From Pseudomonas fluorescens (GTDB lineage: Bacteria > Pseudomonadota > Gammaproteobacteria > Pseudomonadales > Pseudomonadaceae), in contig NZ_LVEJ01000035.1 in NCBI RefSeq assembly GCF_001648775.1, forward strand, positions 1 through 44,190: a DNA stretch of 44,190 nucleotides, read 5' to 3'. The translations under genes were made by a program, and so were the position numbers. This document shows, in pieces, positions 17,598 to 25,415 of this stretch (position 1 is the first letter of the stretch; each line of letters opens with the position of its first letter). The notes beneath the pieces were generated by a model. That model ran no database searches. It worked only from the letters and a program-made list of their open reading frames with translations, and was not told where the DNA came from.

Positions 17598-18095
17598 TCA
17601 CTCCTCCAAAAACAACTTGATGGTTTCCGGCAGATGCGAGCTGACTTGGTGAGTAAATCCGTTCGAGTCAGACACCCCATGTTCCAGACGTCCGTCAGCG
17701 CGCTGAATAACGTAAGGATGATCTGGCATGGACTCACCGGTCACGTCATTGACCAGTTTCAACCGGTCAGTGAAATGCACCGGCATCGGCAACAAGCCAC
17801 TGAAGGGAGCCGATGTCACTGTGTCACCGATGATGACCGTGCCTGAACCGCCGATGACGACATTGCCGTGACCACCGGTGCTGTCCAGTGTCGCGGCGTT
17901 CAAACCATTGATGAACACCGTCGACGCAACAGCACCGGTAATCGGGCTGCCGCAGGCGGATTTGTCGGTCATCCGCGCAGCCGCCAAGCCGTCGAAATTC
18001 ACATTCGGGGAGCCACTGACAATGGGATTGGTGCCATGTCCCGGCAATGGGCAGGCGGTTGGATCGGTGACGCGGGCGGCGGGTTTTCCGCTCAT
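17598..18095 (-). CDS. PAAR-repeat type VI secretion tip protein with C-terminal extension
   Basis: A 165-aa protein. Start 18095 (MSGKPAARVTD) is chosen because AGGAG lies 7 nt upstream; the longer frame begins ten codons earlier without such a signal. Residues 1-95 form the PAAR cone that caps VgrG (PAARVTDPTACPLPGHG, SGSPNVNFDGLAAARMTD, GGHGNVVIGGSGTVIIGD). The last 70 or so residues (HFTDRLKLVNDVTGESM to LPETIKLFLEE) resemble the small transthyretin-like extensions used to dock cargo, a resemblance judged by eye. It is paralogous to the PAAR protein at 31410. It is the first gene of the PAAR - lipase - lipoprotein operon. Confidence 0.93.
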   Translation of the reverse strand: MSGKPAARVTDPTACPLPGHGTNPIVSGSPNVNFDGLAAARMTDKSACGSPITGAVASTVFINGLNAATLDSTGGHGNVVIGGSGTVIIGDTVTSAPFSGLLPMPVHFTDRLKLVNDVTGESMPDHPYVIQRADGRLEHGVSDSNGFTHQVSSHLPETIKLFLEE

Positions 18096-18180
18096 GAACA
18101 GCTCCTTGCAATGTAACGAGGTCATCCTTTCGGGGGCGCAAGCATGCGGGACTTCGCCGGGGACTTCAAACCTTCAGACC

Positions 18181-18210
18181 AAAAAAGGCGCCCGATCGGG
18201 CGCCTTTTTA
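18181..18210. terminator. Bidirectional rho-independent terminator
   Basis: The palindrome GGCGCCCGATCGGGCGCC at 18187-18204 is flanked by AAAAAA on the left and TTTTT on the right. On the minus strand it lies just after the RNase T2 stop, so it probably ends that transcript before the PAAR promoter. Confidence 0.9.
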
Positions 18211-18229
18211 TATGTGGAAACCGCTCAGG

Positions 18230-18895
18230 TTAGCGCGACGGCGGCACCCGAATATCCCCCGCCCGGCACTCGGTTTTCACACCCTTGCCACACGCGCCGA
18301 ACTGCAAATCCTTGCCCATGCACACGCGCACTTCCGAGAGTTCCGGGCCGCTGCAAATGACCGCGATGCCATCGGCCGGAATCCCCGGGTTGGCCTTGCG
18401 GAACAAGTCGGCGATTTCCTGCGCTTCGAAGTAATACGAGCTGCTGAACGGCTGCAGTTCATCGGGGATTTTCACCGCCGCGACAGCTTTGTCCGCCTCA
18501 TCCAGATAACCCATCGCGCCGAGGCCGCTGCAGGTGCCGTGCTTGGACCATTCGTGGTCGAGCAGTTTTTTGGTCGGGAACAGCGTCAGGCCTTTGCTGG
18601 TTTGCGCCGCGTTCAGCGTGGTCAGCGGTGGGCAGGATTCCGGCCAGCCGCCCTTGGCGTATTGCGGCCACAAGCCGTGCAACACAAAGCCGTAGCCCTT
18701 GCCCGTGCACTGCGAGTCATCTTTGTGTGTCAGACAAAAGGTCGGCGACCAGGACAGCGCCAGCAGGTAGTAATCAAACACCCCCGCCACCGATTCCGCC
18801 TGGGCTTTGCTCGACTGCGATTGCCGCGCCGAACTCAAACCGATGCTACCGGCCGTCAGCGCAATCACTGCCAAAATTGTAAACAGCTTTTTCAT
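18230..18895 (-). CDS. Ribonuclease T2-family enzyme (RNase I-like), exported
   Basis: Periplasmic or secreted endoribonuclease of 221 aa that cuts single-stranded RNA through a 2',3'-cyclic phosphate. Signal peptide MKKLFTILAVIALTAGSIGLSSA is followed by the two T2 active-site segments: FVLHGLWP at 70-77 (His73) and HEWSKHGTC at 114-122 (His114, Glu115, Lys118, His119). Several cysteines fit disulfides. AAGGAG lies 8-9 nt before the ATG. It is a single gene ended by the terminator at 18181. A role in scavenging nucleotides from external RNA is likely from the family. Confidence 0.95.
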   Translation of the reverse strand: MKKLFTILAVIALTAGSIGLSSARQSQSSKAQAESVAGVFDYYLLALSWSPTFCLTHKDDSQCTGKGYGFVLHGLWPQYAKGGWPESCPPLTTLNAAQTSKGLTLFPTKKLLDHEWSKHGTCSGLGAMGYLDEADKAVAAVKIPDELQPFSSSYYFEAQEIADLFRKANPGIPADGIAVICSGPELSEVRVCMGKDLQFGACGKGVKTECRAGDIRVPPSR

Positions 18896-19060
18896 CTACC
18901 CGCTCCTTGGGACGCCTGCGTCCGTGGTTTTCGATCCCGGCCAGACTTGGCCAGCGCTGATTTCGCCATGTTTGTGTTGCAAGCGCATGACGCAAGGCAA
19001 CGCCGTACCCCGTTGAAAGGTCTACGATTAACAGGCAGACATCAAACCAAGGGATCCGAA

Positions 19061-19531
19061 ATGAGTAAAGCAGACGAACTCGCCGCCAAACTCAAGCAAA
19101 CCCGGCACACCCACGCGGATGCCGCGCTGGAGATCGATTGCTGGCCGGCGCAGGTGTACGACTTGTACCACCGCATCGAGGCGTGGCTGCAACCGGTGAC
19201 TGAAGTCGGCCTGAAGATTCGGCGCAATCCGACTCACGTTTGCGAAAGCTCACCCGATGGCGAAACCCACGATTACGCCATCGATCAACTGGTGATCGAG
19301 GCCAATCATCAAACCCTGACATTTGATCCCATTGCGCGGTTTACCGAGGATGGCGCCGGGCGGGTGCAGATCAGCCCGTCAGCCACGGACACCTATCTGC
19401 TGCGTACCGTGGATGAGCACGGTGAAAGCCATTGGTGGATGCAGTCGATTGAAACGGGCCAGCAACTGGACGCTATTGCGCTGACCGAAAACAATTTGTT
19501 GCTGGCGGTGCAAGAAGGCCTCGGCCTGTAA
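19061..19531 (+). CDS. Hypothetical protein, cytoplasmic
   Basis: A 156-aa protein starting MSKADELAAKLKQTRHTH; AAGGGA lies 7 nt before this ATG, and the upstream part of the open frame is antisense to the RNase gene. There is no signal peptide or TM segment. It has a central alternating-strand region (ETHDYAIDQLVIEANHQTLTFDPIARFTEDGAGRVQIS) that suggests a small beta fold. No family is recognised. It is tail to tail with the LysR gene, 6 bp apart. Confidence 0.8.
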   Translation: MSKADELAAKLKQTRHTHADAALEIDCWPAQVYDLYHRIEAWLQPVTEVGLKIRRNPTHVCESSPDGETHDYAIDQLVIEANHQTLTFDPIARFTEDGAGRVQISPSATDTYLLRTVDEHGESHWWMQSIETGQQLDAIALTENNLLLAVQEGLGL

Positions 19532-19537
19532 TCTGCG

Positions 19538-20392
19538 TCACTGCCGCCGCGCGGAGCAAAATTCGATGATCGCCTGCGATAGCGCGTCGATCATCTGCGG
19601 ATCGGCATGAGACGCGACAAACAAGCGGAACTGCGCATCCGGTAGCGCCGGCAAGCCCTGTTCCGCGCCCAGCGCGGCCAACCCCTGGCCCAACTGACTC
19701 GCCGGCATCGGTGCCACAGCAAATCCGGACAATGCCGCAGCGCGCAAACCGGCGGTGCTCGAACACAACATGGCGGTGCGCTGGGAAACGCCGGCCTGAG
19801 CCAGGCGCGTCAACGCAGCTTCGCGATACGGACACGGCTCGGGAAACAGCGCCAGCGGCAATGGCGTCGGCAATTGCGTGACAGGTTGCGCAGCCCACGC
19901 CCACACCAGCGGTTCCTGCCAGAGTAAACGTCCCGACTCAGCGGTTTCACACAGCGAACCGATGACCATCTCCAGATCGCCCTGCTGCATCTGGCCCAGT
20001 AACGTCCCGGGAATGTTCACCTGCACATCGATCTCCATCCCCGGATGCTGCGCCGCGCAATCCTGCAACGCGCGCAACAATCGCGCCTCGACAAAATCCT
20101 CGGAAACACCAATCCGCACCCGCCCCTGAAACGGCGTGCGCGTGAGCTGCGCCCAGGCATCGCGGTTCAACGCCAGAATCGTTCGCGCATAGGCCATCAA
20201 ACGCTCGCCATCGGCGGTGAGTTGCTGAGAGCGGGTGGTGCGCTTGAGCAGCGGTTTTCCCACCTGATCTTCGAGCCGGCGCAGATGCCCGCTGACCGCC
20301 GATTGCGTCAAATGCAGTTTTTCTGCGGCACGGCTGAAGCCGTCCTCGTCGACAACGGCGACAAAGGTCTTCAGTAACAGGGCGTCAAACAT
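19538..20392 (-). CDS. LysR-family transcriptional regulator
   Basis: A 284-aa regulator with the N-terminal winged HTH (LKTFVAVVDEDGFSRAAEKLHLTQSAVSGHLRRLEDQVG, about 7-45) and a C-terminal periplasmic-binding-like effector domain (GRVRIGVSEDFVEARLL onward). It is divergent from the azoreductase at 20494 over 101 bp, and an inverted repeat of LysR type lies between them, so it very probably controls that gene. Confidence 0.94.
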   Translation of the reverse strand: MFDALLLKTFVAVVDEDGFSRAAEKLHLTQSAVSGHLRRLEDQVGKPLLKRTTRSQQLTADGERLMAYARTILALNRDAWAQLTRTPFQGRVRIGVSEDFVEARLLRALQDCAAQHPGMEIDVQVNIPGTLLGQMQQGDLEMVIGSLCETAESGRLLWQEPLVWAWAAQPVTQLPTPLPLALFPEPCPYREAALTRLAQAGVSQRTAMLCSSTAGLRAAALSGFAVAPMPASQLGQGLAALGAEQGLPALPDAQFRLFVASHADPQMIDALSQAIIEFCSARRQ

Positions 20393-20400
20393 AGTGAGAT

Positions 20401-20428
20401 TCGTGATCAGTGACCGATTTATTCACGA
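20401..20428. promoter_or_regulatory. Candidate LysR operator in the divergent promoter
   Basis: TCGTGA at 20401-20406 and TCACGA at 20423-20428 form an interrupted inverted repeat just upstream of the LysR start and in front of the azoreductase. The position fits a LysR recognition site. Confidence 0.45.
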
Positions 20429-20493
20429 TTTATAGTTTGAAGCGCGCTATGTTGCAATGCCTCGCACTCTTCCCCCGACTGCCGAGGCTTCAC

Positions 20494-21135
20494 GTGACCA
20501 CCCTTCTGCACATCGAATGCTCACCGCGCAAACAACGCTCCGCCTCACTGCAAGTGGCGCGCAGCTTCATCGACCGCTATCTGCAGCATCAGCCGCAGAC
20601 CCACGTCGAAACCCTGGATCTGTGGGGCATGCCGCTGCCGGAGTTCGGCGAGGAGGCAATGAATGCCAAGTACGCCGGCCTCAATGGCACGCCGCTGACG
20701 TCCGACCAACAATCGGCGTGGAATGAACTCAAGCACCTCGCCGCGTACCTGCATCGCGCCGACCTGATTGTGCTGTCGGTGCCGCTGTGGAATTTCAGCA
20801 TTCCGTACAAGCTCAAGCATTTCATCGACCTGGTGTCGCAGAAAGACATCCTCTTCAGCTTCGATCCGGAGCACGGCCTGCAAGGTTTGTTGAAAAACAA
20901 AACTGCTGTGGGCGCCTATGCCTGCGGAATGGATTTTTCGGCGCAATCGGTCACACCCGCCGAACGCTTCGACTTTCAGAAACCTTATGTGGCCGCGTGG
21001 TTCGATTTTATCGGCATCAGCGATGTGCATGAGTTAAGCGTCGAGAAGACCATTCTCGGCGAAGATGTCGATCGGCAGTCGCGGCTTGCTGCGTCACAAC
21101 GGGCGCGGGATCTGGCCGATCATCTCGCCCGCTGA
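20494..21135 (+). CDS. azoR: FMN-dependent NADH-azoreductase (AzoR family)
   Basis: Flavodoxin-fold quinone/azo reductase of 213 aa. The first strand and FMN-phosphate loop are LLHIECSPRKQRSASLQVA, and the family motif VPLWNFSIPYKLKHFIDLV is present at about 113-131. GTG at 20494 is selected as the start because GAGG lies 6-7 nt before it and because the fold begins directly there (VTTLLHIE); ATGs further upstream would add about 28 residues not typical of AzoR. Likely role: two-electron reduction of quinones or electrophiles, under the divergent LysR regulator. Confidence 0.9.
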   Translation: MTTLLHIECSPRKQRSASLQVARSFIDRYLQHQPQTHVETLDLWGMPLPEFGEEAMNAKYAGLNGTPLTSDQQSAWNELKHLAAYLHRADLIVLSVPLWNFSIPYKLKHFIDLVSQKDILFSFDPEHGLQGLLKNKTAVGAYACGMDFSAQSVTPAERFDFQKPYVAAWFDFIGISDVHELSVEKTILGEDVDRQSRLAASQRARDLADHLAR

Positions 21136-21239
21136 AGCGGTCAAAATAGTCATCCGCCGATCAGCGACCCGTTCTGATGACACTCACGAGAGGCTTTTAC
21201 TACACTGGGCCACCTTCCCTTTCAGAAGCCCCCAGCTCA

Positions 21240-22025
21240 ATGACAATTCTAAAAAGCACGATGACGCTCTGCGGTGCGCTGACATTGGCCACCGCCGTTC
21301 AGGCTCAGGAACTCCCTTCGCATCTCGACAGCATCCAGCAACAAGGCCAGTTGCGCGTTTGCACCACCGGCGACTACAAGCCCTACACCTTCAAACGCCC
21401 CGACGGCGAGTTCGAAGGCATCGACATCGCCATCGCCCGCTCGCTGGCCGACAGCCTCGGCGTCAAAGTGCAATGGGTGCAAACCACCTGGAAAACCCTG
21501 ATGCCCGACATGCAGGCCGGCCAATGCGACATCGGCATGGGCGGCATCTCGGTCACGCTCGAACGGCAGAAAAAAGCCTACTTCAGCAACACCCTAAACA
21601 CCGACGGCAAGATCCCGCTGGTGCGCTGCGCCGATGTCAGCAAGTACCAGACGGTCGAACAGATCAACCAGCCCGGCGTGCGTCTGGTCGAACCCGCCGG
21701 CGGCACCAACGAAGCCTTCGTCCACGCCTTCCTGCCCAAGGCGCAACTGGCCCTGCACGACAACGTGACGATCTTCCAGCAACTGCTCGACAACCAGGCC
21801 GACGCGATGATCACCGACGCCTCGGAAGCGCTGTATCAGCAGAAACTCAAACCGGGCCTGTGCGCGGTGAATCCGCATCAGTACATGCAGTACGGCGAGA
21901 AGGCTTATCTGCTGCCGCGCGATGACATCAGTTGGAAACTGTATGTCGATCAGTGGCTGCACTTGAGCAAAGTCACCGGCAAGTACCAACAGGTTATTGG
22001 CGAGTGGCTGGCGGTGCCGCAGTAA
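21240..22025 (+). CDS. Periplasmic solute-binding-like protein, close to cyclohexadienyl dehydratase PheC
   Basis: A 261-aa protein with a signal peptide (MTILKSTMTLCGALTLATAVQA/Q) and a family-3 solute-binding fold: LRVCTTGDYKPYTFKRPDGEFEGIDIAIA, then CDIGMGGISVTLERQKKAYFS and NVTIFQQLLDNQADAMITDASEA. From memory the pattern is strikingly like Pseudomonas PheC, which makes phenylpyruvate or phenylalanine from prephenate or arogenate in the periplasm. The ISxxLERQxxAYFS and GGTNExF segments are shared. A plain amino-acid ABC binding protein is the alternative, but no permease or ATPase gene is adjacent. The start is uncertain: ATGs at 21177 and 21261 are also possible. Its 3' end overlaps the XRE gene by 32 bp on the opposite strand. 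Confidence 0.82.
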   Translation: MTILKSTMTLCGALTLATAVQAQELPSHLDSIQQQGQLRVCTTGDYKPYTFKRPDGEFEGIDIAIARSLADSLGVKVQWVQTTWKTLMPDMQAGQCDIGMGGISVTLERQKKAYFSNTLNTDGKIPLVRCADVSKYQTVEQINQPGVRLVEPAGGTNEAFVHAFLPKAQLALHDNVTIFQQLLDNQADAMITDASEALYQQKLKPGLCAVNPHQYMQYGEKAYLLPRDDISWKLYVDQWLHLSKVTGKYQQVIGEWLAVPQ

Positions 22026-22845
22026 GTTGCCTGAGTGCTTCGCTCGCGTCACTGCCCGGCTCAGCGGTCATGACGATGAGCGCCTGATCCGGGCTCTCTG
22101 CGCAGGACACAATTTGCCAATCGAGGCTGAGCTTGCCCACCTGCGGGTGCAGAAAAGTCTTGCTGCCGCAGGTCGGGCTGGCGACCAGATGGGTGGCCCA
22201 CCAGCGACGGAAATCTTCGTCGCGCAGGGAAAGCTCGCCGATCAGCGAAGCCAGACGCGGATCGTCCGGAAAGCGCGCCGTGTCCATTCTTAAAAATGCC
22301 ACACAGTTGCGCCCGTTGTTCTCCCAATCGACATACAGGCTGCGAAACCTTGGGTCGAGAAATGACAGGCGAATGAGATTGCGTTGTTCGATCGGCATCT
22401 CGGCGAAATCAACATACAGCGCCGCCGCCAACGGATTCCACGCCAACACATCCATGTAGCGACCGATGACAAGCGCCGGAATGCCCTGAAGGCTGTCCAG
22501 CAGGCGCTGAGTCTGCGGGCCCACGGTTTGCCGACGATGCTGGTCGACAGTGGTTCGACCGAGTCTCGCCAATCGGTAGAGGTAATCCAGATCGTCTTCT
22601 TGCAGGCGCAGACTGCGCGCTACCGCCGCTAACGCCGACTTGGACGGTGACAGACGCCCCTGCTCCAGACGCGTGTAGTAGTCGACGCTGATGCCGGCGA
22701 GCATCGCCACTTCTTCGCGGCGCAAACCGGCCACACGACGCGCACGGCCTGCGTCGGCAGGCAGACCGACCTGCGTTGGTTCGAGTTCGGAACGACGCGC
22801 GCGGAGGAATTCGCCGAGGTCGTTGGGAGTAGTTTGTGTCTTCAT
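21994..22845 (-). CDS. XRE-family regulator with MmyB-like ligand-binding domain
   Basis: A 283-aa protein. The N-terminal helix-turn-helix is RRVAGLRREEVAMLAGISVDYYTRLEQGRLSPSKSALAAVARSL (about 36-79). The C-terminal PAS-like MmyB domain runs from about 105, with DVLAWNPLAAALYVDF and RNLIRLSFLDPRFRSLYVDW. Such regulators often bind fatty-acid-like ligands and control a divergent oxidoreductase or hydrolase gene. Here the divergent neighbour is the alpha/beta hydrolase at 23006, 160 bp away, its likely target. Confidence 0.92.
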   Translation of the reverse strand: MKTQTTPNDLGEFLRARRSELEPTQVGLPADAGRARRVAGLRREEVAMLAGISVDYYTRLEQGRLSPSKSALAAVARSLRLQEDDLDYLYRLARLGRTTVDQHRRQTVGPQTQRLLDSLQGIPALVIGRYMDVLAWNPLAAALYVDFAEMPIEQRNLIRLSFLDPRFRSLYVDWENNGRNCVAFLRMDTARFPDDPRLASLIGELSLRDEDFRRWWATHLVASPTCGSKTFLHPQVGKLSLDWQIVSCAESPDQALIVMTAEPGSDASEALRQLTAAPPATRQ

Positions 22846-23005
22846 GGGGCGATCATGGCGCGCAGGCGCGATTCAGGGAAGGCACTCCTTATCATAGGAA
22901 AAACTTTCCCAGGAACTGCACTCTCTTTTTGCCCCCCACCCACCGGTTCACTCTTTGCCTCGTCAGCCGCCAGACGCGGCGCCGCACCAACCGTGGAGTG
23001 CACCT

Positions 23006-23917
23006 ATGAAAACCAATGTCAGCTTCCTCAGCAACGGCCTCAAACTCGCCGGCCACCTCTACCTGCCCGCCGACCTGCAACCCGGCGAACAACGCCCGGC
23101 CATTGTCGTCGCCCACCCGTTCGGCGGCGTCAAAGAACAGACCGCCGGCCTGTATGCAGGCAAACTCGCCGAAAAAGGCTTGATCGCCCTCGCCTACGAC
23201 GCCAGCTATCAAGGCGAAAGCGCAGGTGAGCCGCGTTATCTGGAAGACCCGTTCGTACGTGCCGAAGACATCAAAAGCGCCATCGACTTTTTGGCCAACC
23301 ATGCCTCGGTCAATCCTGAGCGCATCGGCGCCCTCGGCATCTGCGCATCCGGAGGCTACGTGCCGTTCGCAGCCCAGACCGAACGCCGCATCCGCGCCGT
23401 CGCCACCGTCAGCGCTGCCGACATCGGCCTGCTCTACCGCGAAGGCCTTGGTGGCACCGGCAGCCCGGAACAACTCAAGCAACTGTTGGAGGAAGTCGGC
23501 CAGCAACGCACCCGTGAAGCTCGGGGTGAACCGGTGCGCATCGACCCGATCGTTCCGGAAACCGCTGACATCCGTGCAGACACCCCGACCCTGTTCCGCG
23601 AAGGCAGCGATTACTACCGCACCGCCCGCGCACAGCATCCGAATTCGCCGAACAAATATGTGTTCACCAGCATTGGCCGAATCGCGGCGTACTCTTCGTA
23701 TGACCACATCAACCTGATCTCGCCGCACCCGCTGCTGATGATTGCCGGCACTGAGGCTGACACCCGCTACTTCAGTGAAATGGCGATCGAGAAGGCAATG
23801 GAACCCAAGGAGTTGGTGTTGATTGAAGGCGCAAGCCACATCGACCTGTACGACAAAGAACAGTTTGTCGGCCCGGCGGTGCAGAAACTGGCGGGGTTCT
23901 TCAAACACTACCTGTAA
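23006..23917 (+). CDS. Alpha/beta hydrolase (DLH/YcjY-like)
   Basis: A 303-aa cytoplasmic hydrolase. It has strand PAIVVAHPFGGVKEQTAGLYA with the oxyanion HPFGG turn, nucleophile elbow GICASGGY with Ser115, and a late His in EGASHIDLYD. The start MKTNVSF has GGAG 8-9 nt upstream; the frame remains open 17 codons further up without a better signal. There is no signal peptide. Homologues are often induced under an MmyB-type or TetR regulator and have unknown ester substrates. It ends at the bidirectional terminator 23936-23962. Confidence 0.9.
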   Translation: MKTNVSFLSNGLKLAGHLYLPADLQPGEQRPAIVVAHPFGGVKEQTAGLYAGKLAEKGLIALAYDASYQGESAGEPRYLEDPFVRAEDIKSAIDFLANHASVNPERIGALGICASGGYVPFAAQTERRIRAVATVSAADIGLLYREGLGGTGSPEQLKQLLEEVGQQRTREARGEPVRIDPIVPETADIRADTPTLFREGSDYYRTARAQHPNSPNKYVFTSIGRIAAYSSYDHINLISPHPLLMIAGTEADTRYFSEMAIEKAMEPKELVLIEGASHIDLYDKEQFVGPAVQKLAGFFKHYL

Positions 23918-23935
23918 CCCATCGCGATGCACAAA

Positions 23936-23962
23936 AAAGGGCGCCTTCAACAGGCGCCCTTT
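23936..23962. terminator. Bidirectional rho-independent terminator
   Basis: AAAGGGCGCC - TTCAACA - GGCGCCCTTT forms a 10-bp stem with a 7-nt loop, with AAAA before and T-rich sequence after. It separates the convergent hydrolase and small lipoprotein genes. Confidence 0.9.
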
Positions 23963-23966
23963 CTAT

Positions 23967-24179
23967 TCAGTCGTCATGCAACATCCCGGAGCTGTACTGA
24001 TTGAGGCTACTGCCAATACTGTTGCCACCAAACTTCAACGTATTGGCATTACGTCCTTCCGGCGACTGACAGTCGCTGGAGAAACAACTGGTGGTAGTAA
24101 AGCCACCCGCGCCCGAACACGCGCTCAACACCGATACCGCTGCAGCGATCAACAGCACTTTGACGACATTAAGGCGCAT
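23967..24179 (-). CDS. Small lipoprotein, unknown function
   Basis: A 70-aa protein with a textbook lipobox (VLLIAAAVSVLSAC, Cys21). The mature peptide is about 50 residues, rich in Ser, Gly and Asn, with two further Cys (SCFSSDC) that could pair. AAGGGGAATC precedes the ATG. It is anchored to a membrane, probably the outer one because no Asp follows the Cys. No known family is recognised. Confidence 0.8.
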   Translation of the reverse strand: MRLNVVKVLLIAAAVSVLSACSGAGGFTTTSCFSSDCQSPEGRNANTLKFGGNSIGSSLNQYSSGMLHDD

Positions 24180-24357
24180 GGCACGATTCCCCTTGGGATG
24201 AACAACGACGATCTTGTCTGAGCATCCTAGGCCTGCTTCGCACGCGGCAAGATGAAACTTTGCTGATCGACAGCGCGCGTTCAGAATCGCCTATCCATCA
24301 GCCAGGGACCGCCCCGTGCAACCGGATCAACGCCATTTAACGCCAGGAGGCCCAAGC

Positions 24358-24726
24358 TTGAGACGAGAACTGAGCCCTGCCGAACTCTACAACATCAGAT
24401 CCGCCCTCTCCGACATCTTTGTCGACAGCGGCGTCGATTACCCCTACATCGCCAGGCAAATCGAAGGCTACGACCCGCAACAGATCAAGGACATTCTGTA
24501 CTCGGAAGTCGCCGTCGTCTGCGCCGGGAATCTGGAATGCGTACTGCCGCCAGTCTGGACAGGTTTCGAACCTGATTCGTTGAATCGAGAAATCGAGCAA
24601 ATGCTGCTCGCAAACAAGCACAGCTGGATTCGGCGGCAACTGCATAAGCTGCACACCGCGCGGTTGCGGTTTAGCTATCGAGAGGTTTGGGAGGAGATTA
24701 CGGCTCACTGCAAAGGGTGGGATTGA
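24358..24726 (+). CDS. DUF7079-like protein, solitary paralogue of the putative immunity gene at 32733
   Basis: A 122-aa soluble protein. A TTG start at 24358 is chosen: AGGAGG lies 7 nt upstream, and from this codon the protein aligns without gaps, end to end, with the 120-aa protein at 32733. By hand I count about 55 identical residues of 120, including ALSD-FVD--VDY--IARQ-E-YDP--IK-ILY-EVA-VC--NLE. A GTG at 24316 is an alternative with a poorer signal. The paralogue follows a PAAR - effector pair, whereas this copy has neither beside it. It may be an orphan immunity gene giving protection against a rival's effector, or a remnant of a lost module. GC and codon use here match the core genome more than the 31-34 kb copy does. 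Confidence 0.82.
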   Translation: MRRELSPAELYNIRSALSDIFVDSGVDYPYIARQIEGYDPQQIKDILYSEVAVVCAGNLECVLPPVWTGFEPDSLNREIEQMLLANKHSWIRRQLHKLHTARLRFSYREVWEEITAHCKGWD

Positions 24727-24804
24727 TACGGGCCTGCGTGGCAAGGGCGCAGCAGCGGAAGACAACGCTTTCGAAACCGAAAAGATCATTGCCCCCTTCT
24801 GCGC

Positions 24805-25305
24805 TCAGGCCTTTGCCGGTTTAGGAATCGCAATCCGGCTCCCAGTCTTGACCTCGCGCAACGCCAGACTCGACTGGATGGAGGCAATCCCCACCTGACG
24901 CCGGAGCACCTGCTCGATGAAGTCGCTGTAGCTATCAAGATCCTCGGCCAATACCTGCAACACATAATCGGCATCGCCAGTGATCTTGTGGCAGGCCACC
25001 ACCTGCGGCAATTGCGCAATCACCGCCTCGAAGGCGTCCGGCGCGTGGTCGGCGTGGGTGGAAAAACGAATGTGCACGAACGCCATGATATCCAGCCCGA
25101 GCATTCGCCGATCAAGGTTGGCCTGATAGCCCTTTATGACCCCGGCCTCCTCCATGCGCTTGCGCCGCCGCCAGCACGGCGTAAGGCTCAGCGACAGCCG
25201 CTCGCTGAGTTCAGCGTTGGAAATACTGGCGTCTTCCTGCAACAACTCAAGAATCGCCAGGTCGGTCTCGTCGAGGCTGATGCGTTTGGATATTTTTTTC
25301 TGCAT
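24805..25305 (-). CDS. Lrp/AsnC-family transcriptional regulator
   Basis: A 166-aa feast/famine regulator with N-terminal HTH (LDETDLAILELLQEDASISNAELSERLSLSLTPCWRRRKRMEEAGVI, about 10-55) and a RAM ligand-binding domain (MAFVHIRFS; ITGDADYVLQVLAEDLDSYSDFI). Start MQKKISK at 25305 is preferred over 25356 because the fold begins here and AGGA lies about 9 nt upstream. It is divergent from the deacetylase - ornithine cyclodeaminase - permease operon, 110 bp away, which it probably controls in response to an amino acid. Confidence 0.94.
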   Translation of the reverse strand: MQKKISKRISLDETDLAILELLQEDASISNAELSERLSLSLTPCWRRRKRMEEAGVIKGYQANLDRRMLGLDIMAFVHIRFSTHADHAPDAFEAVIAQLPQVVACHKITGDADYVLQVLAEDLDSYSDFIEQVLRRQVGIASIQSSLALREVKTGSRIAIPKPAKA

Positions 25306-25415
25306 GACGCCATTCCTGAGTAAAAACGCCCGATTAATCCACCAAACCACGAACACAAAGCAAAGAAAGCGCAGCCCAGACGGAACAGAATATTTGCACT
25401 GGCTAACAATAACGG

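Noticed and set aside
18212..19531. A 439-codon plus-strand frame
   Set aside because: The first part is antisense to RNase T2; the real gene starts at 19061 with its own ribosome-binding site.
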